NCBI RefSeq assembly: GCF_009795715.1
Contig: NZ_WTCR01000003.1
Coordinates: forward strand, 310,001-374,000
Direction of reading: 5' to 3'
DNA: 64,000 nucleotides
Source: Labilibaculum euxinicum
Lineage (GTDB): Bacteria > Bacteroidota > Bacteroidia > Bacteroidales > Marinifilaceae
Below the pieces are notes generated by a model. The model was not told the origin of the DNA, ran no database searches, and saw only the letters and a list, made by a program, of their open reading frames with translations. This document shows positions 46,020-55,340 of this stretch, one piece after another. The position numbers and the translations under genes were made by a program. Each line of letters opens with the position of its first letter. Positions within the stretch are counted from its first letter, which is position 1.

Positions 46020-47183
46020 TTGAAAACAGACTCGGGTAAATTCAGATTAATTGCAAAAACCTTTCAAGGGTTAGAGGAAGTATTGTTTCATGAGTTGGAG
46101 CAATTAGGAGCAGAAGAGATTAGAATCTTAAAGCGAGCTGTGAGCTTTGTTGGAGATAAAAGCTTAATTTATAAAGCAAATCTTCATTTGAGAACTGCAA
46201 CCCGAGTTCTTAAACCAATCCATAAATTTAATGCCAAGGACACAGATGAGTTATACAAAGGGATTCAGGAGATAGACTGGAGCGAGTACATCACACATCG
46301 TGAAACAATTGCGATTGACAGTACTGTAAGTTCAGAAGATTTCAAACACTCTAAGTTTGTAACCTATCGTGTAAAAGATGCTATTGTTGACCAATTCTTC
46401 AACAAGATTGGAGATCGTCCAAATGTTCGGGTGGTTAATCCAACCCTAAGAATTAATATTCATATCGATAAAAATACCTGTACTGTTTCTCTTGATAGCT
46501 CTGGAGAATCATTACACAAAAGAGGGTATCGCGTTGCAGAAACAGCTGCTCCTCTTAATGAAGTTATGGCTGCAGGTATGATCTTGTTATCTGATTGGGA
46601 TAAAAAAATGAATTTTATTGACCCTATGTGTGGTTCGGGTACCCTTTTAATCGAAGCCGCTCTTATTGCATACAATATTCCTCCTGGATTGTATCGTAAA
46701 GAATTTGCTTTTCAAAAATGGAAAGAATATGACGAAGATATGTGGGAAGATATCTATAACGAAGAAACTGAAGTAGAGTTCGAAGGAAAAATAATAGGTT
46801 CAGACATTTCTGATAAAGCAGTGGAGATTGCCGAAGCAAACATTAGAAATGCAGGCTTGCGAAGAAAAATTGATTTGAAAATTACTCCATTCCAGCAATT
46901 TGTTCCACCTATAGAGAAAGGTTTGATGATTACAAATCCACCTTATGGTGAGAGACTGAAAATTAAGGATTTGGAAGGATTGTATTCTATGATTGGAGAA
47001 CGTTTAAAGCACAATTTTGCTGGATATGATGCATGGATATTGAGTTACTCTGAAGAGTGCTTCCATAGCATTGGATTGCGTCCTTCCCGAAAAATAACGC
47101 TGTTCAATGGCCCATTGGAATGTAAATTTCAAAAATATTCAATGTTCGACGGAAAAAAGAACGAAAGATATAAAAAGGAGTAA
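46020..47183 (+). CDS. THUMP-domain RNA guanine-N2 methyltransferase (RlmL N-terminal type)
   Basis: 387-aa SAM-dependent RNA methyltransferase. An N-terminal ferredoxin-like and THUMP region (about 1-155) precedes the methyltransferase domain with FIDPMCGSGTLLIEAAL (about 200-216) and the catalytic TNPPYGERL (about 302-310). It corresponds to the first half of E. coli RlmL/YcbY, which makes m2G2445 in 23S rRNA. The start is a TTG at 46020; no ATG fits the family N-terminus. Confidence 0.92.
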   Translation: MKTDSGKFRLIAKTFQGLEEVLFHELEQLGAEEIRILKRAVSFVGDKSLIYKANLHLRTATRVLKPIHKFNAKDTDELYKGIQEIDWSEYITHRETIAIDSTVSSEDFKHSKFVTYRVKDAIVDQFFNKIGDRPNVRVVNPTLRINIHIDKNTCTVSLDSSGESLHKRGYRVAETAAPLNEVMAAGMILLSDWDKKMNFIDPMCGSGTLLIEAALIAYNIPPGLYRKEFAFQKWKEYDEDMWEDIYNEETEVEFEGKIIGSDISDKAVEIAEANIRNAGLRRKIDLKITPFQQFVPPIEKGLMITNPPYGERLKIKDLEGLYSMIGERLKHNFAGYDAWILSYSEECFHSIGLRPSRKITLFNGPLECKFQKYSMFDGKKNERYKKE

Positions 47184-47228
47184 TTAGGAAAATTGATTCC
47201 ATATCTCATCAGCTCAACGATATTTTAT

Positions 47229-47236
47229 TATATTTG
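47229..47236 (+). promoter_or_regulatory. -7 promoter element of the siaB-siaC pair
   Basis: Exact TAnnTTTG match (TATATTTG), 30 bp before the SiaB-like start codon. No good -33 element. Confidence 0.4.
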
Positions 47237-47265
47237 TCCAGCGAGTAACAATAATTATATTATTT

Positions 47266-47805
47266 ATGAACTTTGATCTAAACCAGTGGTATTCCGAAAA
47301 AATAGATGAAGATGCTATTTTCGACTATATGGGGCGGATTGAAGATGAGGATGTTACTGATATTTTGCAGTCGATTGAACAAATTTTGAAAGATCGGAAT
47401 GAACCACCAAAACTTTTCAAGAAAGTTTTTAATGTATTGGTTGAACTGGTTCAGAATTTACATCACCATGGTGAGGTTCCTTCTGATTTAGATGTTTCCT
47501 ATGAAAAATTTGGTGTTTTAATTTTGCGTGATGAAGGAAATCAATACAGAATTTGTGCAGGGAATTTTATTAAAATTGATGGATTAAGACTTATTCGAGA
47601 TAGAATTGATCAAATTAATACATTGTCTTCTACTGAAACTCAAAGTTTATATAGGATAATCTTAGGAAACGACCAATTCTCTGAAAAAGGTGGTGGCGGA
47701 CTAGGAATGGTTGACATTGCAAGAAAGAGTGGCAATAATATGGAGTATCAGTTTTTTCAATACAACCCTAATTTTTTGTTTCTTGCTATAGATGTAATTA
47801 TTTAA
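47266..47805 (+). CDS. SiaB-family protein kinase (DUF6272)
   Basis: 179-aa GHKL-fold kinase of the SiaB type. The N-box-like ELVQNLHHHG (about 63-72) and G-box GGGGLGMVDIARKSG (about 142-156) fit an ATP site. In Pseudomonas, SiaB phosphorylates SiaC and the phosphatase SiaA reverses this, setting diguanylate cyclase activity and aggregation. The SiaC partner follows after 22 bp here. Neither a SiaA-like nor a diguanylate cyclase gene is adjacent. Confidence 0.88.
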   Translation: MNFDLNQWYSEKIDEDAIFDYMGRIEDEDVTDILQSIEQILKDRNEPPKLFKKVFNVLVELVQNLHHHGEVPSDLDVSYEKFGVLILRDEGNQYRICAGNFIKIDGLRLIRDRIDQINTLSSTETQSLYRIILGNDQFSEKGGGGLGMVDIARKSGNNMEYQFFQYNPNFLFLAIDVII

Positions 47806-47827
47806 TAACAATCAAAAATAGATTTTC

Positions 47828-48208
47828 ATGAATTCACTTATTATAGAAGGTAGCCCTAAAACACCAAACATAAATTTTGATGGTGATGAAGGTTCTTTTT
47901 TAATTTCCGGGCGATCAATTCCAGAGAATTCCTTAGATTTTTATAAGCCAATTATTGAGTGGCTTGATACCTACATTAGTGAACCAAAGGAATCTACGAT
48001 CGTAAATATTAGACTTGAGTATTTTAATACCAGCTCTTCGAAATGCTTGCTTGATGTCTTTAAAAAGCTTGAAGTTATATTTAAGCGTGGACAAAAGGTT
48101 GGAATTAACTGGTATTATGAAGCGGATGATGAAGATATGTTGGAGGCTGGAGAAGATTATCAGTCTATTATTAAGATTCCATTTACAATGATTGAAGAAG
48201 AAGAATAG
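47828..48208 (+). CDS. SiaC-family regulatory phosphoprotein (DUF1987)
   Basis: 126-aa protein of the DUF1987/SiaC family. The stretch RLEYFNTSSSKCLLD (about 62-76) holds the Ser/Thr region where the Pseudomonas protein is phosphorylated. It is the likely substrate of the SiaB-like kinase just upstream. Its output partner in this organism is unknown since no GGDEF protein is nearby. Confidence 0.9.
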   Translation: MNSLIIEGSPKTPNINFDGDEGSFLISGRSIPENSLDFYKPIIEWLDTYISEPKESTIVNIRLEYFNTSSSKCLLDVFKKLEVIFKRGQKVGINWYYEADDEDMLEAGEDYQSIIKIPFTMIEEEE

Positions 48209-48226
48209 TATATTTTAAGATATATA

Positions 48227-48257
48227 AAAACCGCAAGTGAAAACTTGCGGTTTTTTT
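48227..48257. terminator. Bidirectional terminator after siaC
   Basis: Perfect 12-bp stem AAAACCGCAAGT / ACTTGCGGTTTT, loop GAAA, followed by T on the plus strand and flanked by A-rich sequence that suits the convergent ABC gene. Confidence 0.9.
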
Positions 48258-48296
48258 ATGAATTGGAATCAGCCTTTTTTGAATTTGCAAATTGAT

Positions 48297-51200
48297 TTAT
48301 CGTTCGTATTTTTTCTTGTTAAATTTTTGGTCAAAAACACCTAATAGTTTCTTGAATAAGCTATAATACAGAATAATATATAGTGAAAATGTTGAGACCC
48401 AAATAACGATGATATTTACCCAGTACGTGTCGAAATATTGTCCAAATACCCTTTTCTGAGGAGCATAAAAGTGTGCTTTAATAAAACTTCCTTCAGGATT
48501 CCTGTAAATAGGATCAATTTTTTGGAATAATTTCCCTTTGTATTCAATAATTCGTTCGATATCGTTCGAGTTTCTAACAAACTCAGTAAGACCTTCATTT
48601 GTGTATGTTTTTTTCATGTTCACAAATGCCTGTTTGTCTAAAAATCCTTTTTGTAACTTGGTTAAGCGTTCATCCTTTTTACGATTCGAGACATTATATA
48701 AATTAATGTAGTATCGGTTCAATTTATTAAAATACTCCCGCGTCGCTTTAATAACGTCGGCGTTTAAATTTTGAGGATTGAGTTGATCTAAATTATCAAA
48801 TGGAATTGCAATTTGATCAAGATCTTCTATCGAAAGTTCGTTATGAAGAAGTAATAAATTTTCGGCAAGTTCCTTCTTTTTATCCAGTAACTTAAGGTAT
48901 CGTTCGCTGGTGTTTAATTTGTTTTTAAGAATCGGTAACCAATAATTTTTACGATAATCGGCTTTACTCATTAACTTTTCGTAGATATAAAAATTAGCCA
49001 TGTATTCGTTGTCTTTGTATTGTTTTACAGCTAAAGCTTCATAAGCCCAACGAGCAGTTATTATTTCACCATACCAAGGAATATTATTTGGCGTGGAAAT
49101 GGTCGGATTAAGTTTATCGAATTTTACAATTATACCACTTAAAATTAGCTGTGGTATTAAGATAAAAGGAATTAAAATGTAAATGGTAATTACAGTTTTA
49201 AAACTGTCCGAGATGATTAAACCAAGCATATTAGCAAAGCACCAGGCACTGAAAAGAGCAAGCCAATATTCAAAATACATTCCTTTAATTTCCAGAATAG
49301 AGTTGCCTATTATCGTAAATAAAAAGGCTTGAAAGGCCGATATAGAGAACAGAATAACAATTTTTGAAAGTAGATAACTAAACTTGCTTAAGTTTAAAAA
49401 CCGTTCCCTTTTAAGAATTTTTCGATCTTTAATAATTTCTTCAGCACTAAGCGTTAAGCCTATAAACAGAGCAACAATAACCGACATGAAAAGGTATACC
49501 GGAAGATTGCTGTTGTTACTAAATGTATAACCTAAATCATTGGCAACGTCAATATTGTAAAATTTAATAATATAACTTAAAAGAAATGCTAATAACGGCG
49601 TTTCAAATAAATTAATAAATAAGTATTGGCGGTTTGCCAGTTTGGAAATTACATCCCTTTTTACAAATACACTAAATTGTTTAAATATATTTGGAATTTT
49701 GAATGTTACCGGAGGAAGCTCGGTTGTATCATCAATAGTTTTATTAACACCCACATATTCGTGATATTTTTTATACCATTGAATAGGAGATACCTTTCTA
49801 ACCTGTGTAGGATTACCGTATTCATCCAATACCTCAGATTCAATAATATTAAAAATCTGGTCCGCATCAACGTTACCGCATGATGAACATTCGCTTTCTG
49901 TACGGTTTGCCCGCATTGTTTGCGATTTGAAATAGGTTATCGCATCAAGTGGATTCCCGTTAAAAATCAGATAGCCGCCAGTATCCAAAATTAACAAGCG
50001 ATCGAACATCTTAAATATATCTGAAGACGGTTGATGTATTACGACAAAAATCAACTTCCCTTTTAATGCTAAATTTTTAAGAAGATCCATAATCTTTGCA
50101 GAATCTCTCGATGATAAACCTGAAGTTGGTTCATCAAGAAATAATACGGAAGGTTCACGAATCAATTCCAAAGCAATATTTAATCGCTTTCGCTGTCCGC
50201 CGCTAATTTTTTTATCCAATGGATTTCCCACTTTAAGATTCCGGGCATCGTACAACCCTAAATCTTTAAGCAAGTTCAATACAATTCTAATTAGTTGAAA
50301 AGTGCTGAATTTGTCGAAGCAAAGTTTGGCATTAAAATATAGATTTTCGAAAACGGTAAGCGATTCTATTAATAAGTCATCCTGCGAAACATGACCAACA
50401 ACACCTTCCAATTGAGATTTATCGGCTACAATGTTGTATCCATTAATCTCTACAATTCCATCACTGGGATTTTCTGACCCATTTAAAACATTTAAAAGCG
50501 TTGTTTTACCAGCACCACTTGATCCGATAATACCAACCATTTTTCCCGATTCTTCCTTGAAAGAAAGATCATGAATACCAATATTATTTTCTTTAAACCG
50601 GTATTCAATATTTTTGGCTTCGAATACAACTCTTTTGTGTTCCTGATCGCGATGAAAGGTCGTGGCAATATCACTAAAATAAATCGGATTAATTTTCGGA
50701 TTTCGGATGGATGAACCTTGAGTTAATAGATGTACTCGCTCTGGATTAAGATTCTGCCCGTTCATGATTAGTTCTTCAATTCCCTTGAATCGCAACACAA
50801 ACATGTCTACTCGCTTAAGACGAAGAATTTTAATTTCACCTACGAAACCTTCAGCATAATAATGTTCTCCTACTTCAAATACTTTGTTCTCATTACTAAC
50901 GGTAAGTAAACGTACAGATCGGGTGATTTCATCGAAATCATTTAGAACAAAATTCTTTAATCGATCATAACTTCCAAGAGGAAGGTTAAAGGTCTCTGCA
51001 ACAGTTTCAACAAAGGCGAATTCTTGATTACTAATTTCTTTTTCCAATTTTAGGAATTCCAACAACTGAATGAGGACAATCACCTTTTGTCGGACAACGA
51101 GTTCTTCGTTTATTTCAGTGCATATGCGAAGCACTCTCACCGAGCTTGCTGAAGTGTATTTTTTAATTTTGGTGGTTCTTGTAGTACGCTTCTGGTTAGC

Positions 51201-51365
51201 CTCATAGTGTTGATCATATAAGCTAAGATATTCTTCAGCTGTTTCTTGATCAAGTTGTTGTTTGAGATATTTGGAAACCATTCTTCGCCTCTCAATTGCT
51301 GAACTTTTTGGGTGAGCAATGATTGCAAATAGCTGCATTAAAGCCTTAAGAATTCGTTCACTCAT
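48297..51365 (-). CDS. TerB-ABC ATPase-permease fusion (ABCG-like transporter)
   Basis: 1022-aa protein. Residues 1-140 are helical and TerB-like; about 160-215 form a small beta domain; 245-480 are an ABC ATPase with Walker A GSSGAGKT (281-288), signature ISGGQRKR (387-394) and Walker B VLFLDE (407-412). From about 580 the permease follows, an ABC2/ABCG type with five or six helices interrupted by a long soluble helical region (about 800-960), then a final helix. The ATPase-before-permease order is like eukaryotic ABCG half-transporters. Two envelope genes lie upstream on the same strand and probably form one operon. Substrate unknown. Confidence 0.9.
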   Translation of the reverse strand: MSERILKALMQLFAIIAHPKSSAIERRRMVSKYLKQQLDQETAEEYLSLYDQHYEANQKRTTRTTKIKKYTSASSVRVLRICTEINEELVVRQKVIVLIQLLEFLKLEKEISNQEFAFVETVAETFNLPLGSYDRLKNFVLNDFDEITRSVRLLTVSNENKVFEVGEHYYAEGFVGEIKILRLKRVDMFVLRFKGIEELIMNGQNLNPERVHLLTQGSSIRNPKINPIYFSDIATTFHRDQEHKRVVFEAKNIEYRFKENNIGIHDLSFKEESGKMVGIIGSSGAGKTTLLNVLNGSENPSDGIVEINGYNIVADKSQLEGVVGHVSQDDLLIESLTVFENLYFNAKLCFDKFSTFQLIRIVLNLLKDLGLYDARNLKVGNPLDKKISGGQRKRLNIALELIREPSVLFLDEPTSGLSSRDSAKIMDLLKNLALKGKLIFVVIHQPSSDIFKMFDRLLILDTGGYLIFNGNPLDAITYFKSQTMRANRTESECSSCGNVDADQIFNIIESEVLDEYGNPTQVRKVSPIQWYKKYHEYVGVNKTIDDTTELPPVTFKIPNIFKQFSVFVKRDVISKLANRQYLFINLFETPLLAFLLSYIIKFYNIDVANDLGYTFSNNSNLPVYLFMSVIVALFIGLTLSAEEIIKDRKILKRERFLNLSKFSYLLSKIVILFSISAFQAFLFTIIGNSILEIKGMYFEYWLALFSAWCFANMLGLIISDSFKTVITIYILIPFILIPQLILSGIIVKFDKLNPTISTPNNIPWYGEIITARWAYEALAVKQYKDNEYMANFYIYEKLMSKADYRKNYWLPILKNKLNTSERYLKLLDKKKELAENLLLLHNELSIEDLDQIAIPFDNLDQLNPQNLNADVIKATREYFNKLNRYYINLYNVSNRKKDERLTKLQKGFLDKQAFVNMKKTYTNEGLTEFVRNSNDIERIIEYKGKLFQKIDPIYRNPEGSFIKAHFYAPQKRVFGQYFDTYWVNIIVIWVSTFSLYIILYYSLFKKLLGVFDQKFNKKKYER

Positions 51366-51411
51366 AGAATGTGAAAGTTAGTGGTGTGTTGTGAGAAGAG
51401 GTGAACGGATA

Positions 51412-51831
51412 TTATTGTTTAAATCCGATCAGGAGAAGGACAAATCCGGATGTTACTTCTTTCTGATTTAATTTGGCTTCAATGGTACAATTTATTGAGT
51501 TGGTAAATTGAAAATCCCAATAAGGCGAGTTCTTATGATCCTTATTGGAAAAAAGCAAATGATTTTCCTCATCGTAAATTGAGAAGATTACATTTTTTTC
51601 CATTTTACCAGTGGCTCCTACAATTCGGTAATTGTTATTGGCATAAAATGTTGTGTGAAATTCAGCAACTTCACCACCCGATAGAAGGGCTTTATATTGT
51701 TGGCCATCGGATATAAATTCAGGTTCCAGATATTTTGTGCAGTTTTGCAATGTAACATCCGATTGCGCATTAGAGTGAAAGCTAAGGCCTGTAAAGAATA
51801 ATATAAGAAAAAGGGTATAGAAGCGATTCAT
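51412..51831 (-). CDS. Small secreted protein of unknown function
   Basis: 139-aa exported protein with a signal peptide (residues 1-22, cleaved after SNA) and a beta-rich domain with two Cys residues that could form a disulfide. The pattern (VAEFHTTFYANNNYRIVGA) recalls small beta-sandwich domains of cell-surface proteins. It lies between the membrane-anchored protein gene and the ABC gene on the same strand. Confidence 0.75.
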   Translation of the reverse strand: MNRFYTLFLILFFTGLSFHSNAQSDVTLQNCTKYLEPEFISDGQQYKALLSGGEVAEFHTTFYANNNYRIVGATGKMEKNVIFSIYDEENHLLFSNKDHKNSPYWDFQFTNSINCTIEAKLNQKEVTSGFVLLLIGFKQ

Positions 51832-51851
51832 AAGTTGTTTTTTTAATTGGA

Positions 51852-52784
51852 TTACTTGATGATGTAGTTACGAATAACACTTACTTTATCAGTAATTGAA
51901 GCTAACTGTTCTTTATTCATTACCAATTCAGATTTGCTTTTTATAATTGTAAGTTTGTTTTTAGCATCAGTAATTGGAGGAATATATGTGTATTTATCTT
52001 CTATTTCATCAAATGTGTAAGCTAAATCGATTAATCGATCAACCAGAAAATAGAAGTCTTTAGATTCATTGGAATAGGGTACTAAAAGTTTTATTAAATT
52101 CTCAAGAGGTCTTTTCTGCTCTGAAATCCGAGTCATTAATTCTTTGTTTGGACTCGTCTTGATTTGTTGGGTTAGAATATAAACAGATTCTATCCAACCA
52201 CCTGCTAAGATTAAAGCTCCGGTATTTTCTCTGTCATTGACTTTTAAATAATTATCGATTTTACGATAGGTAGTACTTACAATAACGAGCAAAGAGTCTC
52301 TATTTTCAATATTTTTCTCAATACGTTCAATCGTAGGTTTATCCATCGCGTTGTATAATCCAATTTCCTGAGAAATGATTTTTAAAACCGCAAAATAACT
52401 TGCTGCATCCTGAGTTTGATGATAGATGTTAATGTATCCTAAATCAGATCCGTAAATGCCGAAATTTACAGCTTTGCTAAAATTTTCAACATAGTCGCTT
52501 GCTTTGCTTGTCGTATGCAATAAATCTTTATTGTAAGGAATTCCCGATTGCTCAAGAAGCAGTGAGATTTGATATGGAGATGGAAGACTGAAGAGAATAT
52601 TATTGTATTTAAAAATATTCGCAGACTGATCTATATCTTCCATGATAGCAGCTTCTGCAGCTATCTCGTCAGTGGCAACATCATTTTTAGTCTTATTTTT
52701 ACGCAAAATAAAAAATGTTACTATTGCAGCAATAGAGATTAAAATAAGAAATTTAATACTGTTTGGTATTTTGTTCTTCGGCAT
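51852..52784 (-). CDS. Membrane-anchored conserved hypothetical protein
   Basis: 310-aa protein with one N-terminal membrane anchor (about 11-26) and a long helical periplasmic part. Nothing catalytic is visible. Genes like this are common in Bacteroidota and are often next to a small secreted protein and an ABC or transport gene, as here. It is the first gene of this three-gene leftward run. Function unknown; a role as accessory envelope factor of the transporter is inference. Confidence 0.75.
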   Translation of the reverse strand: MPKNKIPNSIKFLILISIAAIVTFFILRKNKTKNDVATDEIAAEAAIMEDIDQSANIFKYNNILFSLPSPYQISLLLEQSGIPYNKDLLHTTSKASDYVENFSKAVNFGIYGSDLGYINIYHQTQDAASYFAVLKIISQEIGLYNAMDKPTIERIEKNIENRDSLLVIVSTTYRKIDNYLKVNDRENTGALILAGGWIESVYILTQQIKTSPNKELMTRISEQKRPLENLIKLLVPYSNESKDFYFLVDRLIDLAYTFDEIEDKYTYIPPITDAKNKLTIIKSKSELVMNKEQLASITDKVSVIRNYIIK

Positions 52785-52903
52785 ATTGTATAACTTAAAA
52801 TTTATTAAGCCAATTTAGAAAGAATAAACTACTTCTCAAAGCTCTGTGTATGCTACACTACTGATTCGTTTTGCGAATTTACTATTGATTGAGTTTTTCG
52901 ATC

Positions 52904-52928
52904 TTACTTTGGATTTTTTTCAAAGTAA
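52904..52928. promoter_or_regulatory. Inverted repeat in the divergent promoter region
   Basis: TTACTTTG, 9 nt, CAAAGTAA: perfect 8-bp arms, with TACTTTG resembling a -7 element on each strand. It lies between the leftward envelope operon and the DPP IV gene and could serve both. Confidence 0.35.
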
Positions 52929-53039
52929 TTGGTGATTGTCTCGGTTAATTATTCTTTCATTATTACTCTATTTCTACTAAAAAGGATACATTTGGAGACG
53001 AATTTTTTAAAAAGAAATATAACAACGACAAAAAACACT

Positions 53040-55196
53040 ATGAAAAGAGTATTCCTTCTAACCTATTTACTAATCATTTGTGCCCTTTTTACTGCTGCAG
53101 ATGCTCAAACAAAGAAATTGAGTATGGAAGACGCTATTTTGGGACAATGGGGAAAGTTTTATCCTGAAAATTTATCTCAATTATCGTGGAAAGGCGAAAG
53201 TAATCTGATATCCTATGTTTCAAATAATGATATTATGGCGGCTGAACCAGATGAAGAGGCTAAAGTTATTTTTACATTATCGGATTTAAATGTGATGTTA
53301 AAATCGGCAGGAGACAAAGAATTAAGCAGATTGCCGCGGTTTTCATGGATAAGTAATGATGTGATTCAATATTACAACCAAGGTAATTTTATTCAAATTG
53401 ATCTGCTCAATAAGAAGCTTGTGTCACAATTGAAAATTAGCAATAAGGCGGAAAATGCTGAATTTTGTGCAGTTAATTCATCTGTTGCATATACCATTGA
53501 GAATAATCTGTATATAAGCGGTGCAGATGGAAATGAAGTGGCTGTAACTTCGGATCAGGATAAGAATTTGGTTAACGGTCAAATAGTTAGCCGGAGTGAA
53601 TATGGTATTAGTGATGGAATTTTTTGGGGACCAAAAGGAAAATGTTTGGCCTTTTATCGGAAAGATGAAAGTAATGTTACCACATTTCCATTATTAGATA
53701 TTACCACACGAGTTGGTGATTTGAAGGAAATTAAATATCCGATGGCTGGCATGGGCAGCGAAACGGTGAGTTTGGGTATTTATAATCTGAAAGAGAAATC
53801 AACAGTATGGATTCAACCTGATGATTTTGGAACGGATCAATATTTGACAAATATTACTTGGGGGCCAGATGGAAAATTTATTTACATTCAGGTTTTGAAT
53901 CGTTCTTCGGATCATGCTAAACTGAATAAATACGAAGCAGTAACAGGTAAATTTGTAAAAACACTTTTCGAAGAAAAGGATGATCGCTGGGTAGAACCTT
54001 CCCATGAATTGATTTTCTTAAAAAATAATACAAATCAATTTATTTATCAGACCAATAACCGGGATGGTTTTAATCATGCTTATTTGTACGATACGGATGG
54101 AAAATTAATCAAACAATTGACATCGGGAGATTGGGAAATTACAGAGATTTTGGGTTTTGATAAATCAGAGAAGAACATGTTTTTTGTATCAACGGAAGTG
54201 AGTCCTATTGAAAGACATGCATATAAATTGAATTTGAAAACTGGCAAGCGAATTCGATTAACGACAGAGGAAGGAACTCATGCAGTTAAGCCAAGTGCCG
54301 ACGGTAAATTTATTATTGATAATTACAGCAGTTTAAATGTGCCGCGAAAAATCCAAGTTGCAGATACAAAAGGCAAAGTGATAAAGGAATTGGTGAATGC
54401 TGAAAATGAGCTGGCTGATTATAATTTGGGTGAAATCTCTTTGGGGACTATAAAATCGGCAGATGAAAAAACGGATTTGTATTACAGGATGGTTAAACCA
54501 GCAGATTTCGATCCAAATAAAAAATATCCGGTGGTGGTTTACGTTTACGGGGGACCGCATGCACAATTGGTAACTGATAATTGGTTGGGAGGTTCTCGTT
54601 TGTGGGAGCAGTATATGGCTCAGAATGGCTATTTAATCTATGTTTTGGATAATAGAGGTTCAGCAAATAGAGGAAAAGAGTTTGAAGCTATTATCCACCG
54701 TCAGTGTGGTCAACCCGAAATGGCTGATCAAATGAAAGGGGTAGAGTTTTTGAAATCATTACCCTATGTTGATGTTGATCGTATTGGGGTTCATGGCTGG
54801 AGTTATGGTGGTTTTATGACCATTTCCTTAATTACAAATCATCCTGATGTATTTAAAGTCGCAGTAGCCGGTGGTCCCGTAATTGACTGGAAATGGTACG
54901 AAGTGATGTACGGGGAGCGTTATATGGATACCCCGGAAGAGAATCCGGAAGGATATGCGATGACCTCCTTGCTTGCAAAAGCAAAAGATTTGAAAGGAAA
55001 ACTATTGATCTGTCAGGGCGCAATTGATAATACTGTGCTATGGCAGCATAGTTTGAATTTTATCCGGGAGTGTATTAAAAACAATGTTCAGGTTGATTAT
55101 TTCCCTTATCCTTGTGCCGAGCACAATGTAAGAGGGCGTGATCGTATTCACTTGAAGCAAAAAGTGAGTAATTATTTTGATGATTATTTGAAATAG
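53040..55196 (+). CDS. Dipeptidyl peptidase IV (S9 family)
   Basis: 718-aa exported prolyl peptidase that removes X-Pro dipeptides in the periplasm. The frame is open to 52929, but the ATG at 53040 starts a clear signal peptide (MKRVFLLTYLLIICALF) and is chosen. A beta-propeller domain comes first; the alpha/beta-hydrolase domain has the nucleophile in HGWSYGGFMT, the Asp in GAIDNTV and the His in CAEHNV. DPP IV is common in proteolytic Bacteroidota. A branched terminator follows. Confidence 0.95.
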   Translation: MKRVFLLTYLLIICALFTAADAQTKKLSMEDAILGQWGKFYPENLSQLSWKGESNLISYVSNNDIMAAEPDEEAKVIFTLSDLNVMLKSAGDKELSRLPRFSWISNDVIQYYNQGNFIQIDLLNKKLVSQLKISNKAENAEFCAVNSSVAYTIENNLYISGADGNEVAVTSDQDKNLVNGQIVSRSEYGISDGIFWGPKGKCLAFYRKDESNVTTFPLLDITTRVGDLKEIKYPMAGMGSETVSLGIYNLKEKSTVWIQPDDFGTDQYLTNITWGPDGKFIYIQVLNRSSDHAKLNKYEAVTGKFVKTLFEEKDDRWVEPSHELIFLKNNTNQFIYQTNNRDGFNHAYLYDTDGKLIKQLTSGDWEITEILGFDKSEKNMFFVSTEVSPIERHAYKLNLKTGKRIRLTTEEGTHAVKPSADGKFIIDNYSSLNVPRKIQVADTKGKVIKELVNAENELADYNLGEISLGTIKSADEKTDLYYRMVKPADFDPNKKYPVVVYVYGGPHAQLVTDNWLGGSRLWEQYMAQNGYLIYVLDNRGSANRGKEFEAIIHRQCGQPEMADQMKGVEFLKSLPYVDVDRIGVHGWSYGGFMTISLITNHPDVFKVAVAGGPVIDWKWYEVMYGERYMDTPEENPEGYAMTSLLAKAKDLKGKLLICQGAIDNTVLWQHSLNFIRECIKNNVQVDYFPYPCAEHNVRGRDRIHLKQKVSNYFDDYLK

Positions 55197-55224
55197 GAGT
55201 GGCTGGTTAGCTATAAAAATGAAT

Positions 55225-55280
55225 AAATCGTCATCCCAATTCCGATATTTTTCGGCAATTTTGAGGTGACGATTTTTTTT
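55225..55280 (+). terminator. Branched terminator after the DPP IV gene
   Basis: Outer arms AAATCGTCA / TGACGATTT enclose a second small hairpin (CCGA / TCGG) and are followed by more T. Confidence 0.75.
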
Positions 55281-55340
55281 GTTCCTGAAGTGTCACTCAT
55301 TATGATTTTTAAGTGCGCATACATTAAATAAAATATCAAA

